A stretch of DNA of 64,000 nucleotides from Gammaproteobacteria bacterium (GTDB lineage: Bacteria; Pseudomonadota; Gammaproteobacteria; HK1), in assembly GCA_012103455.1 (NCBI GenBank), contig WLWT01000001.1, forward strand, positions 854,001 to 918,000, in the 5' to 3' direction. The position numbers and the translations under genes are program-made. The notes under the pieces were generated by a model that saw only the letters and a list, made by a program, of their open reading frames with translations, searched no databases and was not told the DNA's origin. Below are positions 1 to 8,459 of the stretch, in pieces; the stretch's first letter is position 1, and every line of letters starts with the position of its first letter.

Positions 1-2
1 GA

Positions 3-674
3 CTCGCTGCGTGGCTCTGTGTTCAGGCCAAAGTCGTGCCGGCGGCGCACATTCGTGTCACTTATATCGCGCCAGTGGCCGACTTTCTTGAACGGCACGG
101 GCGCACCGCCGTCGTTGTGCTGTTGCTCATCGGCAGCTACCGCATCGCCGATATCGTCATGGGCGCCATCGCCAACGTGTTCTACCTGGACGCCGGTTAC
201 ACCAAGGATCAGATCGCCACCTACTCCAAGTTCTGGGGCCTGTGGGCCACTATCGCCGGCGGCTTCCTGGGCGGCATTCTATCGCTGCGCTTCGGTGTCT
301 ACCGCATTCTATTCCTGGGCGCGGTGCTGGCGGCGGTCACCAACCTGCTATTCGCATGGCTGGCTATGCAAGAAGCCGACACCGTCCTCCTCGCCGGCGT
401 CATCATCGCCGACAACTTGAGCGCGGGACTGGCCGGCGCCGCCTTTGTCGCTTATCTATCCAGCCTGACCAACGTCTCTTTCACGGCCATGCAATACGCC
501 CTGTTCAGTTCCATCATGACCTTACTGCCCAAGCTTTTGGCCGGTTATTCCGGCACCATGGTCGATGCCATGGGATATGAGCGTTTCTTCATTCTCACCG
601 CGCTACTCGGCCTACCCGTGCTACTGTTGACATGGCTGGCCGCCCGCTTGCAGCGGGCTCGTCAAAACCGGTAG
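3..674 (+). CDS. AmpG-like MFS muropeptide permease, 5' end outside window
   Basis: C-terminal part of a major facilitator permease, most like the AmpG family that imports anhydromuropeptides from the periplasm for cell-wall recycling. The frame is open to the left edge, so the GTG at 36 is probably internal and the gene is truncated by the window. About 220 residues remain, with roughly six hydrophobic segments and short charged loops. The sequence around YRIADIVMGAIANVFY and the G-Y-T-K-D-Q-I loop are AmpG/PAT-like by recognition. Its stop overlaps the end of the convergent aroDE gene by 13 bp. The family call is fairly firm; the substrate is inferred. Confidence 0.75.
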   Translation, partial: LAAWLCVQAKVVPAAHIRVTYIAPVADFLERHGRTAVVVLLLIGSYRIADIVMGAIANVFYLDAGYTKDQIATYSKFWGLWATIAGGFLGGILSLRFGVYRILFLGAVLAAVTNLLFAWLAMQEADTVLLAGVIIADNLSAGLAGAAFVAYLSSLTNVSFTAMQYALFSSIMTLLPKLLAGYSGTMVDAMGYERFFILTALLGLPVLLLTWLAARLQRARQNR

Positions 675-2170
675 CGGATGCCCCGCTCGAAATTGGCTTC
701 GTACTCAGCCAAGCCCGCTTCCTTGCCGGTGAACAACTTGAGTTGCTCAACGCCCTGCGCCACTAACATCTCGCGGCCCCGCACACAGGTGATGCCGGCC
801 TGCGCCGCGTCGGCCAGGAACTGCGAGTTGGGGTTCTGATACAGCATTTCGAACGCTAGCTGGCCGCTTCGCTTGAATATCTCCTTGGACACGGGCGACG
901 GATCATCAGGCTGGGTACCGAGGGTGGTGGCGTTCAGATAAACATCGAACGAGTCGTCTATAGCGGACAGTAGCGCTCCACTCACCCCCAACGCCTCAGC
1001 TACCGCACCACCGCGTTCCTGGTCACGGTAAAAAAGATGAGGAACAGCACCACCATCGGCAAGTGCCTCCACCGCACCACGGGCGGCGCCGCCATTGCCG
1101 ATGACGGCTACCTTGAGCCCTTTGACGTCCGTGTGCTGGGCGATGGGTACGATAACGCCGTCGAAGTCGGTGTTATAAGCGCTGACGCGAGTCCCCTCAA
1201 CGGTGCGTCGAATAACCCAGGTATTGGCGGCCCCACAGTTTTTACTGCGAGCATCCGCTTCATCGGCCAGGCGTAAAGCGTCTTCTTTAAACGGCGTGGT
1301 AATACTCAATCCGTCGATGCGCAAAGACCCCAAGCTGGCATGCAGATCATTGAAATCATCGGTTTGTAGCGGCACATAAACCGCATTCAAGCCGTGCGCC
1401 GTGAAACCCGGATTGTGCAAAAAAGGCGAAAACGAAGTGAGCGAGTGAGTGCCCGCTATACCGTAGACCCGGGTGTCACCATTCAACTCATGGACCCGAT
1501 AGACCTCCAGCAACTCCGCCATAGCCACCTGCCCCGGCGCCACACTCTTGCCCAAAGCGGCGTAGGTAATAGGCGCGCCGTAAGCGATCGTGAGGATGCG
1601 GCTGGCCGCACCGCATGGCCCCATGGCAAAACCGATGCGGGCCGGCGCCCCGGCAGGCCGTGCCTCCACCCACTGCAACATACGGGCGGCATCACTCAAT
1701 TTAGCCGCCAGCGGCACCACCTTGAGCGCCAGCGGACCGGCGGCGGTCATCGCGTCGGTCAGCGATTGCAACCGCGCCGCACTCAACATGCCATCGAAAT
1801 CGTGATAACTGAGTACTACCGGCGCCGATACTTCACTCAACAGCGCCTCGGCGGCAGGCGTGCCCCATTCCACGTCCACCACATCGGCGCCCGCCCCCAA
1901 AGCCTTGCGGAGCAACGCGGCCCGCTCGTCCTCGGAGCCATCGAAAGTGCCGCCATGACTTCGATGGCGCAGGGTAAACAAACAACCCAGTCCGTCTTGC
2001 GCCGCTTTTGCCGTCAGCCCGAGCAAGTCATCGACGCTCACACCGGCGGACAGCAATAAGTCGGCCCGCAACTCAACACACGTCAAACCGTGCTGGCGTG
2101 CCAGCGCGAGTTGTGCAACATCTTCGGCGACGATACCGATGACACCGGATATAGGAAACGAACCATTCAT
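662..2170 (-). CDS. aroDE: Bifunctional 3-dehydroquinate dehydratase (type I) / shikimate dehydrogenase
   Basis: Fusion catalysing two consecutive steps of the cytosolic shikimate pathway. Residues 1-225 are a type I dehydratase: ELRAD (33-37), [10 protein letters not shown] (65-74), the SYHDF histidine near 123, the Schiff-base lysine near 150 in LALKVVPLA, and [12 protein letters not shown] (180-191). Residues 235-502 are a shikimate dehydrogenase: S-L-T-S-F-S-P near the start, catalytic K295 in [14 protein letters not shown] with Asp336, the NADP loop [13 protein letters not shown] (358-370) and NATTLG. Fusions of this order are known from plants and scattered bacteria; most proteobacteria have separate genes. 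The start overlaps the rmlA stop by 4 bp, indicating coupled translation. Very secure. Confidence 0.95.
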   Translation of the reverse strand: MNGSFPISGVIGIVAEDVAQLALARQHGLTCVELRADLLLSAGVSVDDLLGLTAKAAQDGLGCLFTLRHRSHGGTFDGSEDERAALLRKALGAGADVVDVEWGTPAAEALLSEVSAPVVLSYHDFDGMLSAARLQSLTDAMTAAGPLALKVVPLAAKLSDAARMLQWVEARPAGAPARIGFAMGPCGAASRILTIAYGAPITYAALGKSVAPGQVAMAELLEVYRVHELNGDTRVYGIAGTHSLTSFSPFLHNPGFTAHGLNAVYVPLQTDDFNDLHASLGSLRIDGLSITTPFKEDALRLADEADARSKNCGAANTWVIRRTVEGTRVSAYNTDFDGVIVPIAQHTDVKGLKVAVIGNGGAARGAVEALADGGAVPHLFYRDQERGGAVAEALGVSGALLSAIDDSFDVYLNATTLGTQPDDPSPVSKEIFKRSGQLAFEMLYQNPNSQFLADAAQAGITCVRGREMLVAQGVEQLKLFTGKEAGLAEYEANFERGIRYRF

Positions 2171-3060
2171 GAGCTAATCATTGGTGAATCGGGGGCAATC
2201 AATGACAGTAAGTACTCACCATAACCGCCATTCATGAGCGGCTTGGCCAAGGCTTGCAACGCAGCGTCATCGATCCAGTTATTGCGCCAGGCGAGTTCTT
2301 CGATACAGGCAATCTTCTGTCCCTGGCGCCGCTCCATCGCCGCGATATAAGAAGAAGCATCCAGCAGAGAATCATGGGTGCCCGCGTCCAGCCACGCAAA
2401 TCCCCGCCCCAGCGTCTCAATGCTGAGGCGCCCCGCGCACAGATAGGCGCGGAGCACATCGACAATCTCCAGTTCACCGCGCGCGGACGGCTTGAGTCCC
2501 CGTGCGACCTCCACCACGGCGGCATCACAAAAATAAAGGCCGGTCACCGCCAAGTTAGAGCGCGGCTTGACCGGTTTCTCCTCGAAACCGAGCGCACGGC
2601 CCTCGCCGTCAACTTCCACCACCCCGTAGCGGTTGGCATCTTTCACAGCATAGGCGAAAGTGGTAGCCACCTCCTCACGGGCATTGGCCCTGCGTAAGCG
2701 CTCACTTAAACCGGGGCCATAGAAAATATTGTCCCCCAACACCAGCGCCACGCTCTCACCGGCCAAAAATTCCTCGGCGATCACGAACGCCTGCGCGATC
2801 CCCTCGGGCTTGGTTTGCTGCGCGTAACAAAATCGCATCCCCAAGGCCGCGCCGGCGCCGAGCAGGGCCTCGTAGCGGGGCAGATCCTGCGGCGTCGATA
2901 TCACCAACACCTCGCGGATCCCAGCCAGCATCAGCACCGACAAGGGATAGTAGATCATGGGCTTATCGTAGATCGGCATGAGCTGCTTACTGACGGCGAT
3001 GGTCAGAGGATAGAGCCGGGTGCCGGAACCGCCCGCGAGGATGATGCCTTTGCGCGCCAT
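2167..3060 (-). CDS. rmlA: Glucose-1-phosphate thymidylyltransferase
   Basis: Converts glucose-1-phosphate and dTTP to dTDP-glucose, the first step toward dTDP-rhamnose and other deoxysugars. The protein has the nucleotide-binding GGSGTRLYP near residues 10-18, [17 protein letters not shown], the LGDNIFYG metal site, FEEKP and the [14 protein letters not shown] segment, and is about 297 aa, the usual length. The frame extends one TTG codon upstream to 3063, but ATG at 3060 is preferred. The stop overlaps the aroDE start. No other rml gene is in the window, so the rest of the deoxysugar pathway must be elsewhere. Confidence 0.95.
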   Translation of the reverse strand: MARKGIILAGGSGTRLYPLTIAVSKQLMPIYDKPMIYYPLSVLMLAGIREVLVISTPQDLPRYEALLGAGAALGMRFCYAQQTKPEGIAQAFVIAEEFLAGESVALVLGDNIFYGPGLSERLRRANAREEVATTFAYAVKDANRYGVVEVDGEGRALGFEEKPVKPRSNLAVTGLYFCDAAVVEVARGLKPSARGELEIVDVLRAYLCAGRLSIETLGRGFAWLDAGTHDSLLDASSYIAAMERRQGQKIACIEELAWRNNWIDDAALQALAKPLMNGGYGEYLLSLIAPDSPMISS

Positions 3061-3063
3061 CAA

Positions 3064-3460
3064 GATGTCTCAGAGCAAAAGCGCATGATAACCGGCCCGC
3101 ATGAGTGGCTGGAACGTGCACGCAGCAAACGGGTCAAAGCGCACGTCCGTACCGGTAGCGAGAGTGACTGGACTTCGGTTCGCTTGTACACCCAGGGGTT
3201 GCGGCGCTTCACGTTGGCCTTTGACGGCTCGATGCCAAGTACTGGGCACCACACTCAGCGCACGGTCCAGTCGCTTCGGGCCATTTTCCACCTTGACACA
3301 CGATTGCCCATCGCCGCCCCAACACGATCCGCAGGCGCCTAAACCAACCCTGGCCCAGTGGGCGGATTGGCCACCGCCGCCCGATTCACTTAAGCTCAAC
3401 GCGCCCGCGGCACCGCCGCAGGCACTAATATGTCACTACCTCAAGGTGCGGGAGATAGTT
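3064..3460. other. Intergenic region between divergent rmlA and the UGSC gene
   Basis: About 400 bp without a convincing gene. Open frames on both strands are Pro/Arg-rich with no recognisable domain. The region should hold the promoters for rmlA (leftward) and the UGSC operon (rightward), but I see no clear -35/-10 pair. The only clear signal is the ribosome binding site GGGAG at 3450-3454, six bases before the ATG at 3461. Confidence 0.5.
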
Positions 3461-3985
3461 ATGCTTATTGTCAATCCATCGTTCGGCCAGCAGGCCGGCG
3501 GCGGCGAGGTGATTGAGCGCCAAGCCATCGACTGGCGCAAGGACGCCATCGCGCTGTTCTCCAACTCCAAGCCGAACGCCCGGGAATTGTTGGAAGGGAT
3601 TAGGGCAAGCTTGGCGCCACAGCGCTCCATCGACAACATCGAATACGTCGCCAAGGCGAGCGTCAGTCAGCCGGCGCCCGACGAGGTCATCGAGCACGTC
3701 GCCGGCAACTACCGGGCCGCTCTGCTCGCCATTGCCGATTGAGGCTCGTGCTCGTCGTGGAGTTTCCATGACAGCATCGAATTGGAAAAGCGCGGCGTCA
3801 CCACTTACCTGATCGCCACCGAAACCTTTGCACCGTTGGTGCGGGCGCAGGCGCAGGCGCGCAAAGTGGATGCACGGCTCATCGTCGTCAAACATCCGAT
3901 CGGTGGGCTCAACGCCGAGGAGTTAGCGGAGCGCATCGATACCGCCTCCAGCAAACTGCACGCAGCCATTAACGCGGCGGGCTAA
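3461..3985 (+). CDS. UGSC-family selenoprotein (in-frame TGA read as Sec94)
   Basis: Read through the TGA at 3740-3742, this is one 174-aa protein. The TGA sits exactly where the family's U-G-S-C signature is expected: A-D-U-G-S-C-S-S-W-S-F-H-D-S. Upstream (residues 1-93) the protein begins MLIVNPSFGQQ; downstream it continues E-L-E-K-R-G-V into a Rossmann-like stretch with TYLIATETFAPLV and KHPIGGLN. UGSC proteins are a recognised (seleno)protein family of unknown reaction in which Sec or Cys precedes G-S-C; a redox role is inferred. The start has GGGAG six bases upstream. A stem-loop follows the TGA. The gene is first of a co-directional set with the two following proteins. Treating the TGA as a stop would split the domain at its signature residue. 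Confidence 0.9.
3749..3776 (+). promoter_or_regulatory. Candidate bacterial SECIS hairpin after the UGSC TGA
   Basis: Just 3' of the TGA, 3749-3752 (TGCT) pairs with 3773-3776 (AGCA), 3754-3756 (GTC) with 3770-3772 (GAC), and 3757-3760 (GTGG, one G-T pair) with 3766-3769 (CCAT). This leaves a bulged C at 3753 and a 5-nt loop AGTTT at 3761-3765, 19 nt after the TGA. That position and size match bacterial SECIS elements, which recruit SelB for Sec insertion. Pairing was drawn by eye; no energy was computed. Confidence 0.6.
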
Positions 3986-4076
3986 TTGACTGCCGCGTTG
4001 GCTACCGGGCCTGCACCGCGGGCGCGCAAGGGTTTTATTGTCAATCGCCTATTCTCAAGGGCACCAGTGGTGTTTT

Positions 4077-5111
4077 ATGGATCCAGCCAACGAAGAATGT
4101 ATCGACATCGGCGAGATGAGTCCCGACGAGTGGAATGAATTCGCCATCGAGCAGGGGTGGAGTGACGGTTTTCCGTTAGCGATGCCCACGGCGGCGGCAG
4201 TCGCCAAATTCACCGATATCTGCCGGGGCGACAACGAGCCCTTCGCGCCCCTCTCGCCGCGCCAGGTGCTACCTACCCTGCCAGCCATGGCGGCCAACGC
4301 GGTGATGGCCGGTTGCCGGCCTGAGTATTTTCCCGTGGTAATCGCAGCGCTGCGGGCAGTGTTGCAACCGGACTACAACTTGCACGGCTCCTTGGCCACT
4401 ACCCATTCATGCGCGCAGATGTTGCTGGTAAACGGCCCCGGCCGAACAGCGCTGGGCATCAACTGTTCCGGCAACTGCTTCGGACAAGGCTGGCGCGCCA
4501 ACGCCACCATCGGCCGGGCGCTACAGTTGATCTTGCTGAACATAGGTGGCGCCAAGCCAGGCGACATGGATCGCGCCACCCAAGGTTCCCCGGCTAAATT
4601 CGCCTTTTGTTACGGAGAGAACGAAGAAGAAAGCCCGTGGCAGCCCTATCACGTGCGCAAAGGTTTTGACGCCAACGATACGGTGGTAACACTGATGGCC
4701 GGCGAAGCACCCCATAACATCAATGATCACGGCAGCACCAGCGGCAAGGGCTTGCTGACCACCTTCGCCGCCACCCTCTCCCAACCCGGTGCCAACACCA
4801 TCTACGCCAAAGGCCCTTATTTCCTCATCATCGGTCCGGAGCACGCCGCCACCTTGCACCGGGATGGCTATTCCATCAAGGACATCCAAGCGCAGATCTA
4901 CGAGCGCTCCAAAGTGCATGTATCCCGGGTAGCGGCGGAAAATCGGGACAGCTATGCGGCGTGCGGCCACCTGCCGGTCAACGATCACTACTACCTCACC
5001 CAGTCGCCAGCGGAAATACACATAACGGTCGCTGGCGGTCCCGGCAAGCATTCCGCCTACATTCCCTCGTTCGGGGCCACCGCGGCCGCCTCCGCCCGGG
5101 TCAATAGATAA
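4077..5111 (+). CDS. Conserved protein of unknown function, UGSC-linked, paralogue A
   Basis: A 344-aa soluble protein I cannot assign to a characterised enzyme. Visible features from ATG 4077: W-S-D-G-F-P-L-A-M-P-T near residues 28-38; a middle segment T-H-S-C then I-N-C-S-G-N-C-F-G-Q-G-W with Cys near 130 and 134; N-A-T-I-G-R-A-L and N-I-G-G-A-K-P-G-D-M-D; and a C-terminal V-A-G-G-P-G-K-H-S-A-Y. The same landmarks recur in the next gene, so the two are paralogues. A TTG at 4038 would extend it by 13 residues; ATG is preferred. It starts 92 bp after the UGSC selenoprotein. The cysteine pair in a conserved middle segment beside a selenoprotein hints at thiol chemistry, but this is inference. 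Confidence 0.75.
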   Translation: MDPANEECIDIGEMSPDEWNEFAIEQGWSDGFPLAMPTAAAVAKFTDICRGDNEPFAPLSPRQVLPTLPAMAANAVMAGCRPEYFPVVIAALRAVLQPDYNLHGSLATTHSCAQMLLVNGPGRTALGINCSGNCFGQGWRANATIGRALQLILLNIGGAKPGDMDRATQGSPAKFAFCYGENEEESPWQPYHVRKGFDANDTVVTLMAGEAPHNINDHGSTSGKGLLTTFAATLSQPGANTIYAKGPYFLIIGPEHAATLHRDGYSIKDIQAQIYERSKVHVSRVAAENRDSYAACGHLPVNDHYYLTQSPAEIHITVAGGPGKHSAYIPSFGATAAASARVNR

Positions 5112-5141
5112 GTAACCCCCCACCGGAACAACACACAGCCC

Positions 5142-6206
5142 ATGCGTGATGACATCGAACTACCGGTGGACTATCCACTATTCGACGATTCGGTGAGTTT
5201 CGAGGACTGTCAATCGCGGTTGCACGCGCTTGGGTTGGGCGATGGACTGCCCCTGGTACCACCCACCAAGGCGCGGCTGGCCCGCATGTTGGAGGGCGTG
5301 CGCGAACCGGCCACTAGTTGGGGAAATCTGCCGCCGTTGATGGGGGAGCTGCGGCCTGACGCCTTAGGGTATCAATGTGTGCTGGCCGGCTGCCCACCGG
5401 CCGGATTAGGGCTCGTCATGACCGCCCTGCACGCCTGCCTAGAACCACAATTCAACCTGCTCGGCATCACCACCACCACCGGCACAGCCGCCGTCGCCAT
5501 GGTGGTACACGGACCCTTGGCGCGGGAGTTGGGCTTGATCTCGTCGTCCAATTGCCTAAGGTCCCGGTGCCCATGCCAACGGCGCCTTAGGCCGCGCCCT
5601 CAGTCTGGCACTGCGCAATGTGGGCGGCGCCAAGGAAGGGGGGTGGGCGATATGGCCACCATGGGCCAGTCGGGCAAGTTCAGCTTCTGCTTGGCGGAGA
5701 CGGCGAATGCACCCCTGCCATCCCTCAGCGAGCGCCGCGGACTGGACAAGGAGCGAAGCGCCGTAACGGTTATGGGTGTCTCGGGGACAGCGGAAGTGCT
5801 GCCGCTCGAAGAGGCGCAGACAGGCCAAGCGGCGCAGACAGGCGATGCTATTTTGGGCGATGCTATTTTGGCGCCTATCGCCGCCGCCATGGGTAGCGCC
5901 ATCGGTGTATCGGGGACGAGAACGCGTACCGGCCGTGGCGAGCAGATCTTCTTTCTTCCCCCTGAGTTGGCCGGGCGGTTGACCGCGTGCGGCTGGACCC
6001 TGGCCGCCATGCAAACTTATCTCTTCGACCATGCCCGCGTGCCGCCGCTGGCGGCCGGCACGGCGGGTGGCAACGAGCGGGCAGCCCGCTCAGCCGAGGC
6101 CATCCAGCCCATAGTGACCGGTGGCCCCGGCATCAAAATGACCTATGCGCCGCTCTGGTCCGGTGGCACGGTAACGGTCACGCGCGCCGTCCCCTCTACC
6201 CTATAA
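5142..6206 (+). CDS. Conserved protein of unknown function, UGSC-linked, paralogue B (internal compensated frameshift)
   Basis: About 354 aa, related to the preceding protein: G-D-G-L-P-L-V-P-P-T (33-42) matches S-D-G-F-P-L-A-M-P-T, and G-D-M-A-T-M-G-Q-S-G-K-F-S-F-C and V-T-G-G-P-G-I-K-M-T-Y-A also correspond. Between 5560 and 5643 the frame reads as Arg-rich nonsense, but the adjacent frame gives GALGRALSLALRNVGGAKEG, clearly matching the paralogue's NATIGRALQLILLNIGGAK. An extra base near 5559 and two extra Gs in the six-G run at 5638-5643 explain this, so the true protein is either mutated or mis-sequenced there. In-phase tandem duplications at 5813-5870 give repeated Q-T-G and G-D-A-I-L. 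The gene starts 30 bp after paralogue A. Confidence 0.7.
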   Translation: MRDDIELPVDYPLFDDSVSFEDCQSRLHALGLGDGLPLVPPTKARLARMLEGVREPATSWGNLPPLMGELRPDALGYQCVLAGCPPAGLGLVMTALHACLEPQFNLLGITTTTGTAAVAMVVHGPLARELGLISSSNCLRSRCPCQRRLRPRPQSGTAQCGRRQGRGVGDMATMGQSGKFSFCLAETANAPLPSLSERRGLDKERSAVTVMGVSGTAEVLPLEEAQTGQAAQTGDAILGDAILAPIAAAMGSAIGVSGTRTRTGRGEQIFFLPPELAGRLTACGWTLAAMQTYLFDHARVPPLAAGTAGGNERAARSAEAIQPIVTGGPGIKMTYAPLWSGGTVTVTRAVPSTL

Positions 6207-6233
6207 ACAGATCCCACCCTATAAACAGGTCCC
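6198..6233 (+). repeat. 18-bp tandem duplication at the stop of paralogue B
   Basis: ACCCTATAAACAGATCCC (6198-6215) is followed directly by a copy with one substitution (6216-6233). The first copy supplies the TAA stop of the upstream gene. The repeat ends just before the MscS-type gene and is one of many short tandem duplications in the window. Confidence 0.9.
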
Positions 6234-6281
6234 ACCTTGCACCACGTACAAGACCAAACGGAACAGGCCATTCGCGGTTAT

Positions 6282-7400
6282 ATGGACGCCATCGGCTTGG
6301 GCTCATGGGCCATTCAAGTCTTCTTGGTAGTGCTGATAACGGCCATCTTGAGCTTCGTCATGCGCCGCGTCTTCGAGCGCGTGCAAAGAACCCTGGAACG
6401 CACCCAGACCGTGTGGGATGACAGCATATTCTGGGCCCTGCGCCGGCCACTCAGAGCCTTCGTCTGGATCGTCGGCCTGAGCTTTGCCGTACAGATCATG
6501 CAGCACGAATCCGGCGCCGTCATTTTCGCGGCCATCAACCCGCTGCGCGATATCGCCATCATCACCGTCATCGCCTGGTTCCTCGTACGCTTCATCCGGC
6601 GGGCCGAGACCAATCTGATCGAATCCAGCAGTGCGGATGGCACCTCCTTCGACCGCACCACGGTGGACGCCCTCGCCAAACTGCTGCGTCTCTCCGTGAT
6701 CATCACCGCCGCCTTGGTCGCGCTTCAGACGCTAGGCTTCAGTATCTCCGGGGTGCTGGCTTTTGGTGGCGTGGGTGGCATCGCCGTTGGTTTCGCCGCC
6801 AAGGATCTGCTGTCCAATTTCTTCGGCGGCCTCACCATTTATCTAGACCGCCCTTTTGCCGTGGGTGATTGGATTCTCTCACCCGATCGCAGCATCGAAG
6901 GAGTGGTGGAGAACATCGGCTGGCGGCGCACACTCATCCGCAAATTCGACACCCGGCCGCTCTACGTGCCCAACTCCACGTTCACCAACATCGCTGTGGA
7001 AAATCCCTCCCGGATGAACAACCGGCTGATCCACGAGACCATCGGTGTGCGTTATGAGGACGCCGCCGCGGTGCGGCGGATCGTCACCGCAGTGGAGATC
7101 ATGCTGAAAACACACGACGGCATCGACGGCGATAATCTCTTGATGGTGAACTTCAATCAGTTCGCGCCGTCATCCTTGGATTTCTTCATCTGGTGCTACA
7201 CCCGCACCACGCAATGGGCCCTCTATCACACGGTGAAACAGGACGTCTTGCTCAACATTCTGGACATCATCCACCAACACGGCGCCGAGGTCGCTTACCC
7301 AACCTCGACCGTGCATATTGCGCAGGGTGCAAGCACCGGCGGCGGCGCTAGCGCTCCCGGCCACGGTAGCGCCGGCCACGGTAGCGGTAGTACCCTGTGA
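6282..7400 (+). CDS. MscS-family small-conductance mechanosensitive ion channel
   Basis: Inner-membrane channel that opens under hypo-osmotic stress to release solutes. Three or four hydrophobic segments precede the signature pore helix and junction: G-G-V-G-G-I-A-V-G-F-A-A-K-D-L-L-S-N-F-F-G-G, then Y-L-D-R-P-F-A-V-G-D-W-I and G-V-V-E-N-I-G-W-R-R-T, then a cytoplasmic domain with YVPNSTFTNIAVEN. ATG at 6282 (372 aa) is likely; a TTG at 6237 is an alternative. The C-terminus has a 15-bp tandem duplication (7357-7386) encoding repeated G-H-G-S. It lies 30-75 bp after paralogue B and may share its transcript. Family call firm. Confidence 0.9.
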   Translation: MDAIGLGSWAIQVFLVVLITAILSFVMRRVFERVQRTLERTQTVWDDSIFWALRRPLRAFVWIVGLSFAVQIMQHESGAVIFAAINPLRDIAIITVIAWFLVRFIRRAETNLIESSSADGTSFDRTTVDALAKLLRLSVIITAALVALQTLGFSISGVLAFGGVGGIAVGFAAKDLLSNFFGGLTIYLDRPFAVGDWILSPDRSIEGVVENIGWRRTLIRKFDTRPLYVPNSTFTNIAVENPSRMNNRLIHETIGVRYEDAAAVRRIVTAVEIMLKTHDGIDGDNLLMVNFNQFAPSSLDFFIWCYTRTTQWALYHTVKQDVLLNILDIIHQHGAEVAYPTSTVHIAQGASTGGGASAPGHGSAGHGSGSTL

Positions 7401-7538
7401 TGTAGCGCCCTGTGATCTGGTAATCGAACAGCCGTCGTATATCACATCCTGCTCGGTGCGCTCGAACGCGGCGGCGAGTTTGTCGTAGAACGGGCTCGAT
7501 GCACCCGCAAGTGTCAGCCGCGCGCCCTTATCACAGTG

Positions 7539-8165
7539 TTATGGAGAAGGCACCGTCACCCCGATCATGGTGTCACGCGTGACCAGCCCCGCTAGTGCCG
7601 CTACCTCCCAGTCCTGCGTTCCCGCAGGCCGCTCGGGCAACACCAGATACCGTAGATCAGCGGTACTGTCGTGCACCCGCACTTCCTTAGTGTCCGGGAT
7701 CACGGTGCCGAACTCGGCCAACACGGCGCGCGGCTCGGCCACTACCCGGGCGCGGTAATTACGGCTCTTGTACCAATCGGGCGGAATGCCCAGCAGGGCG
7801 CGCGGGTAACACGAACACAGGGTGCACACCACTACGTTATGCAATTGCGCTGTGTTCTCCACCACATAGAGCTGCACCTGGCCCATGGCGATGCCGTACT
7901 CGTCCATGGCTTCCATCGGACGGTTGACCAGCTTCTCTTTGAACCGCGTATCGGTCCAGGCACGGGCGACCACAGCGGCTCCCTGCCCTGGGCCAATCCG
8001 GTCATACCACTCCAGCGCCTGGTGCAGCTCCCCCGCCTCCATGAGGCCGCGCTCGCACAGCAGCTCACGCACGGCCATCTCGGCGATGGCATAAAAACCC
8101 AAGGAATCCTCTTCATCGGGCTGAAAAGTAGTGGCGTGGTCATGATCATGATGCTCGGTGCTCAT
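7539..8165 (-). CDS. Nitrile hydratase alpha / thiocyanate hydrolase gamma subunit, cobalt type
   Basis: Metal-bearing subunit (208 aa) of the nitrile hydratase/thiocyanate hydrolase family, which hydrates nitriles to amides or hydrolyses thiocyanate. The claw-setting motif V-C-T-L-C-S-C-Y-P-R is intact; Thr in C-T-L-C-S-C is typical of the cobalt form. It is followed by G-I-P-P-D-W-Y-K-S-R-N-Y-R and E-P-R-A-V-L-A-E-F-G, and near the end LRYLVLPERPAGT and LVTRDTMIG. The His/Asp-rich N-terminus (HHDHDHA) may help metal acquisition. ATG at 8165 overlaps the stop of the preceding gene as ATGA and is preferred to the longer frame. It is third of three coupled genes ordered beta-N, beta-C, alpha. 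Confidence 0.88.
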   Translation of the reverse strand: MSTEHHDHDHATTFQPDEEDSLGFYAIAEMAVRELLCERGLMEAGELHQALEWYDRIGPGQGAAVVARAWTDTRFKEKLVNRPMEAMDEYGIAMGQVQLYVVENTAQLHNVVVCTLCSCYPRALLGIPPDWYKSRNYRARVVAEPRAVLAEFGTVIPDTKEVRVHDSTADLRYLVLPERPAGTQDWEVAALAGLVTRDTMIGVTVPSP

Positions 8166-8455
8166 TGCGCATCCTCCGCCCGCAACAACCAATGTTCGTA
8201 GATTTCGACATCCAGGGTATCGCCGGCCGGCCCCGTATAGCTAGGCCAGGCATCCACTTGACGGAAGCGCACGCGATACAGCGGTTGCTTCGGTAGCCCG
8301 TCGCCGCCATGCGCGGCAGACTCGGGGTTCAAGAACTCACCCACGGCATCGGCGATGACACCGGTCTTACCACGGATGTAGAACGGCGTGCGGATATGGC
8401 CGGGCGGATAATCGTCGCGCACCCGCACTGCATCGCCGATACTGAACTGGGCCAT
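8162..8455 (-). CDS. Nitrile hydratase beta C-terminal domain protein (SH3-like)
   Basis: A 97-aa protein corresponding to the C-terminal half of a nitrile hydratase beta subunit: F-S-I-G-D-A-V-R-V-R-D-D-Y-P-P-G-H-I-R-T-P-F-Y-I-R-G-K-T-G near the start, then L-Y-R-V-R-F and Y-E-H-W-L. In classic nitrile hydratases this is fused to the N-terminal half. Here it is separate, as in thiocyanate hydrolase, whose three subunits correspond to beta-N, beta-C and alpha in the same order. It follows the beta-N gene by 4 bp and overlaps the alpha gene by 4 bp. Confidence 0.85.
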   Translation of the reverse strand: MAQFSIGDAVRVRDDYPPGHIRTPFYIRGKTGVIADAVGEFLNPESAAHGGDGLPKQPLYRVRFRQVDAWPSYTGPAGDTLDVEIYEHWLLRAEDAQ

Positions 8456-8459
8456 GCAC

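Noticed and set aside
3101..3460. Upstream extension of the UGSC frame
   Set aside because: Composition is Pro/Arg/Cys-rich and non-homologous; the ATG at 3461 has a good ribosome site.
7401..7538. Protein-like minus-strand stretch between the MscS and hydratase genes
   Set aside because: Short, no start codon or motif; too little to call a gene.
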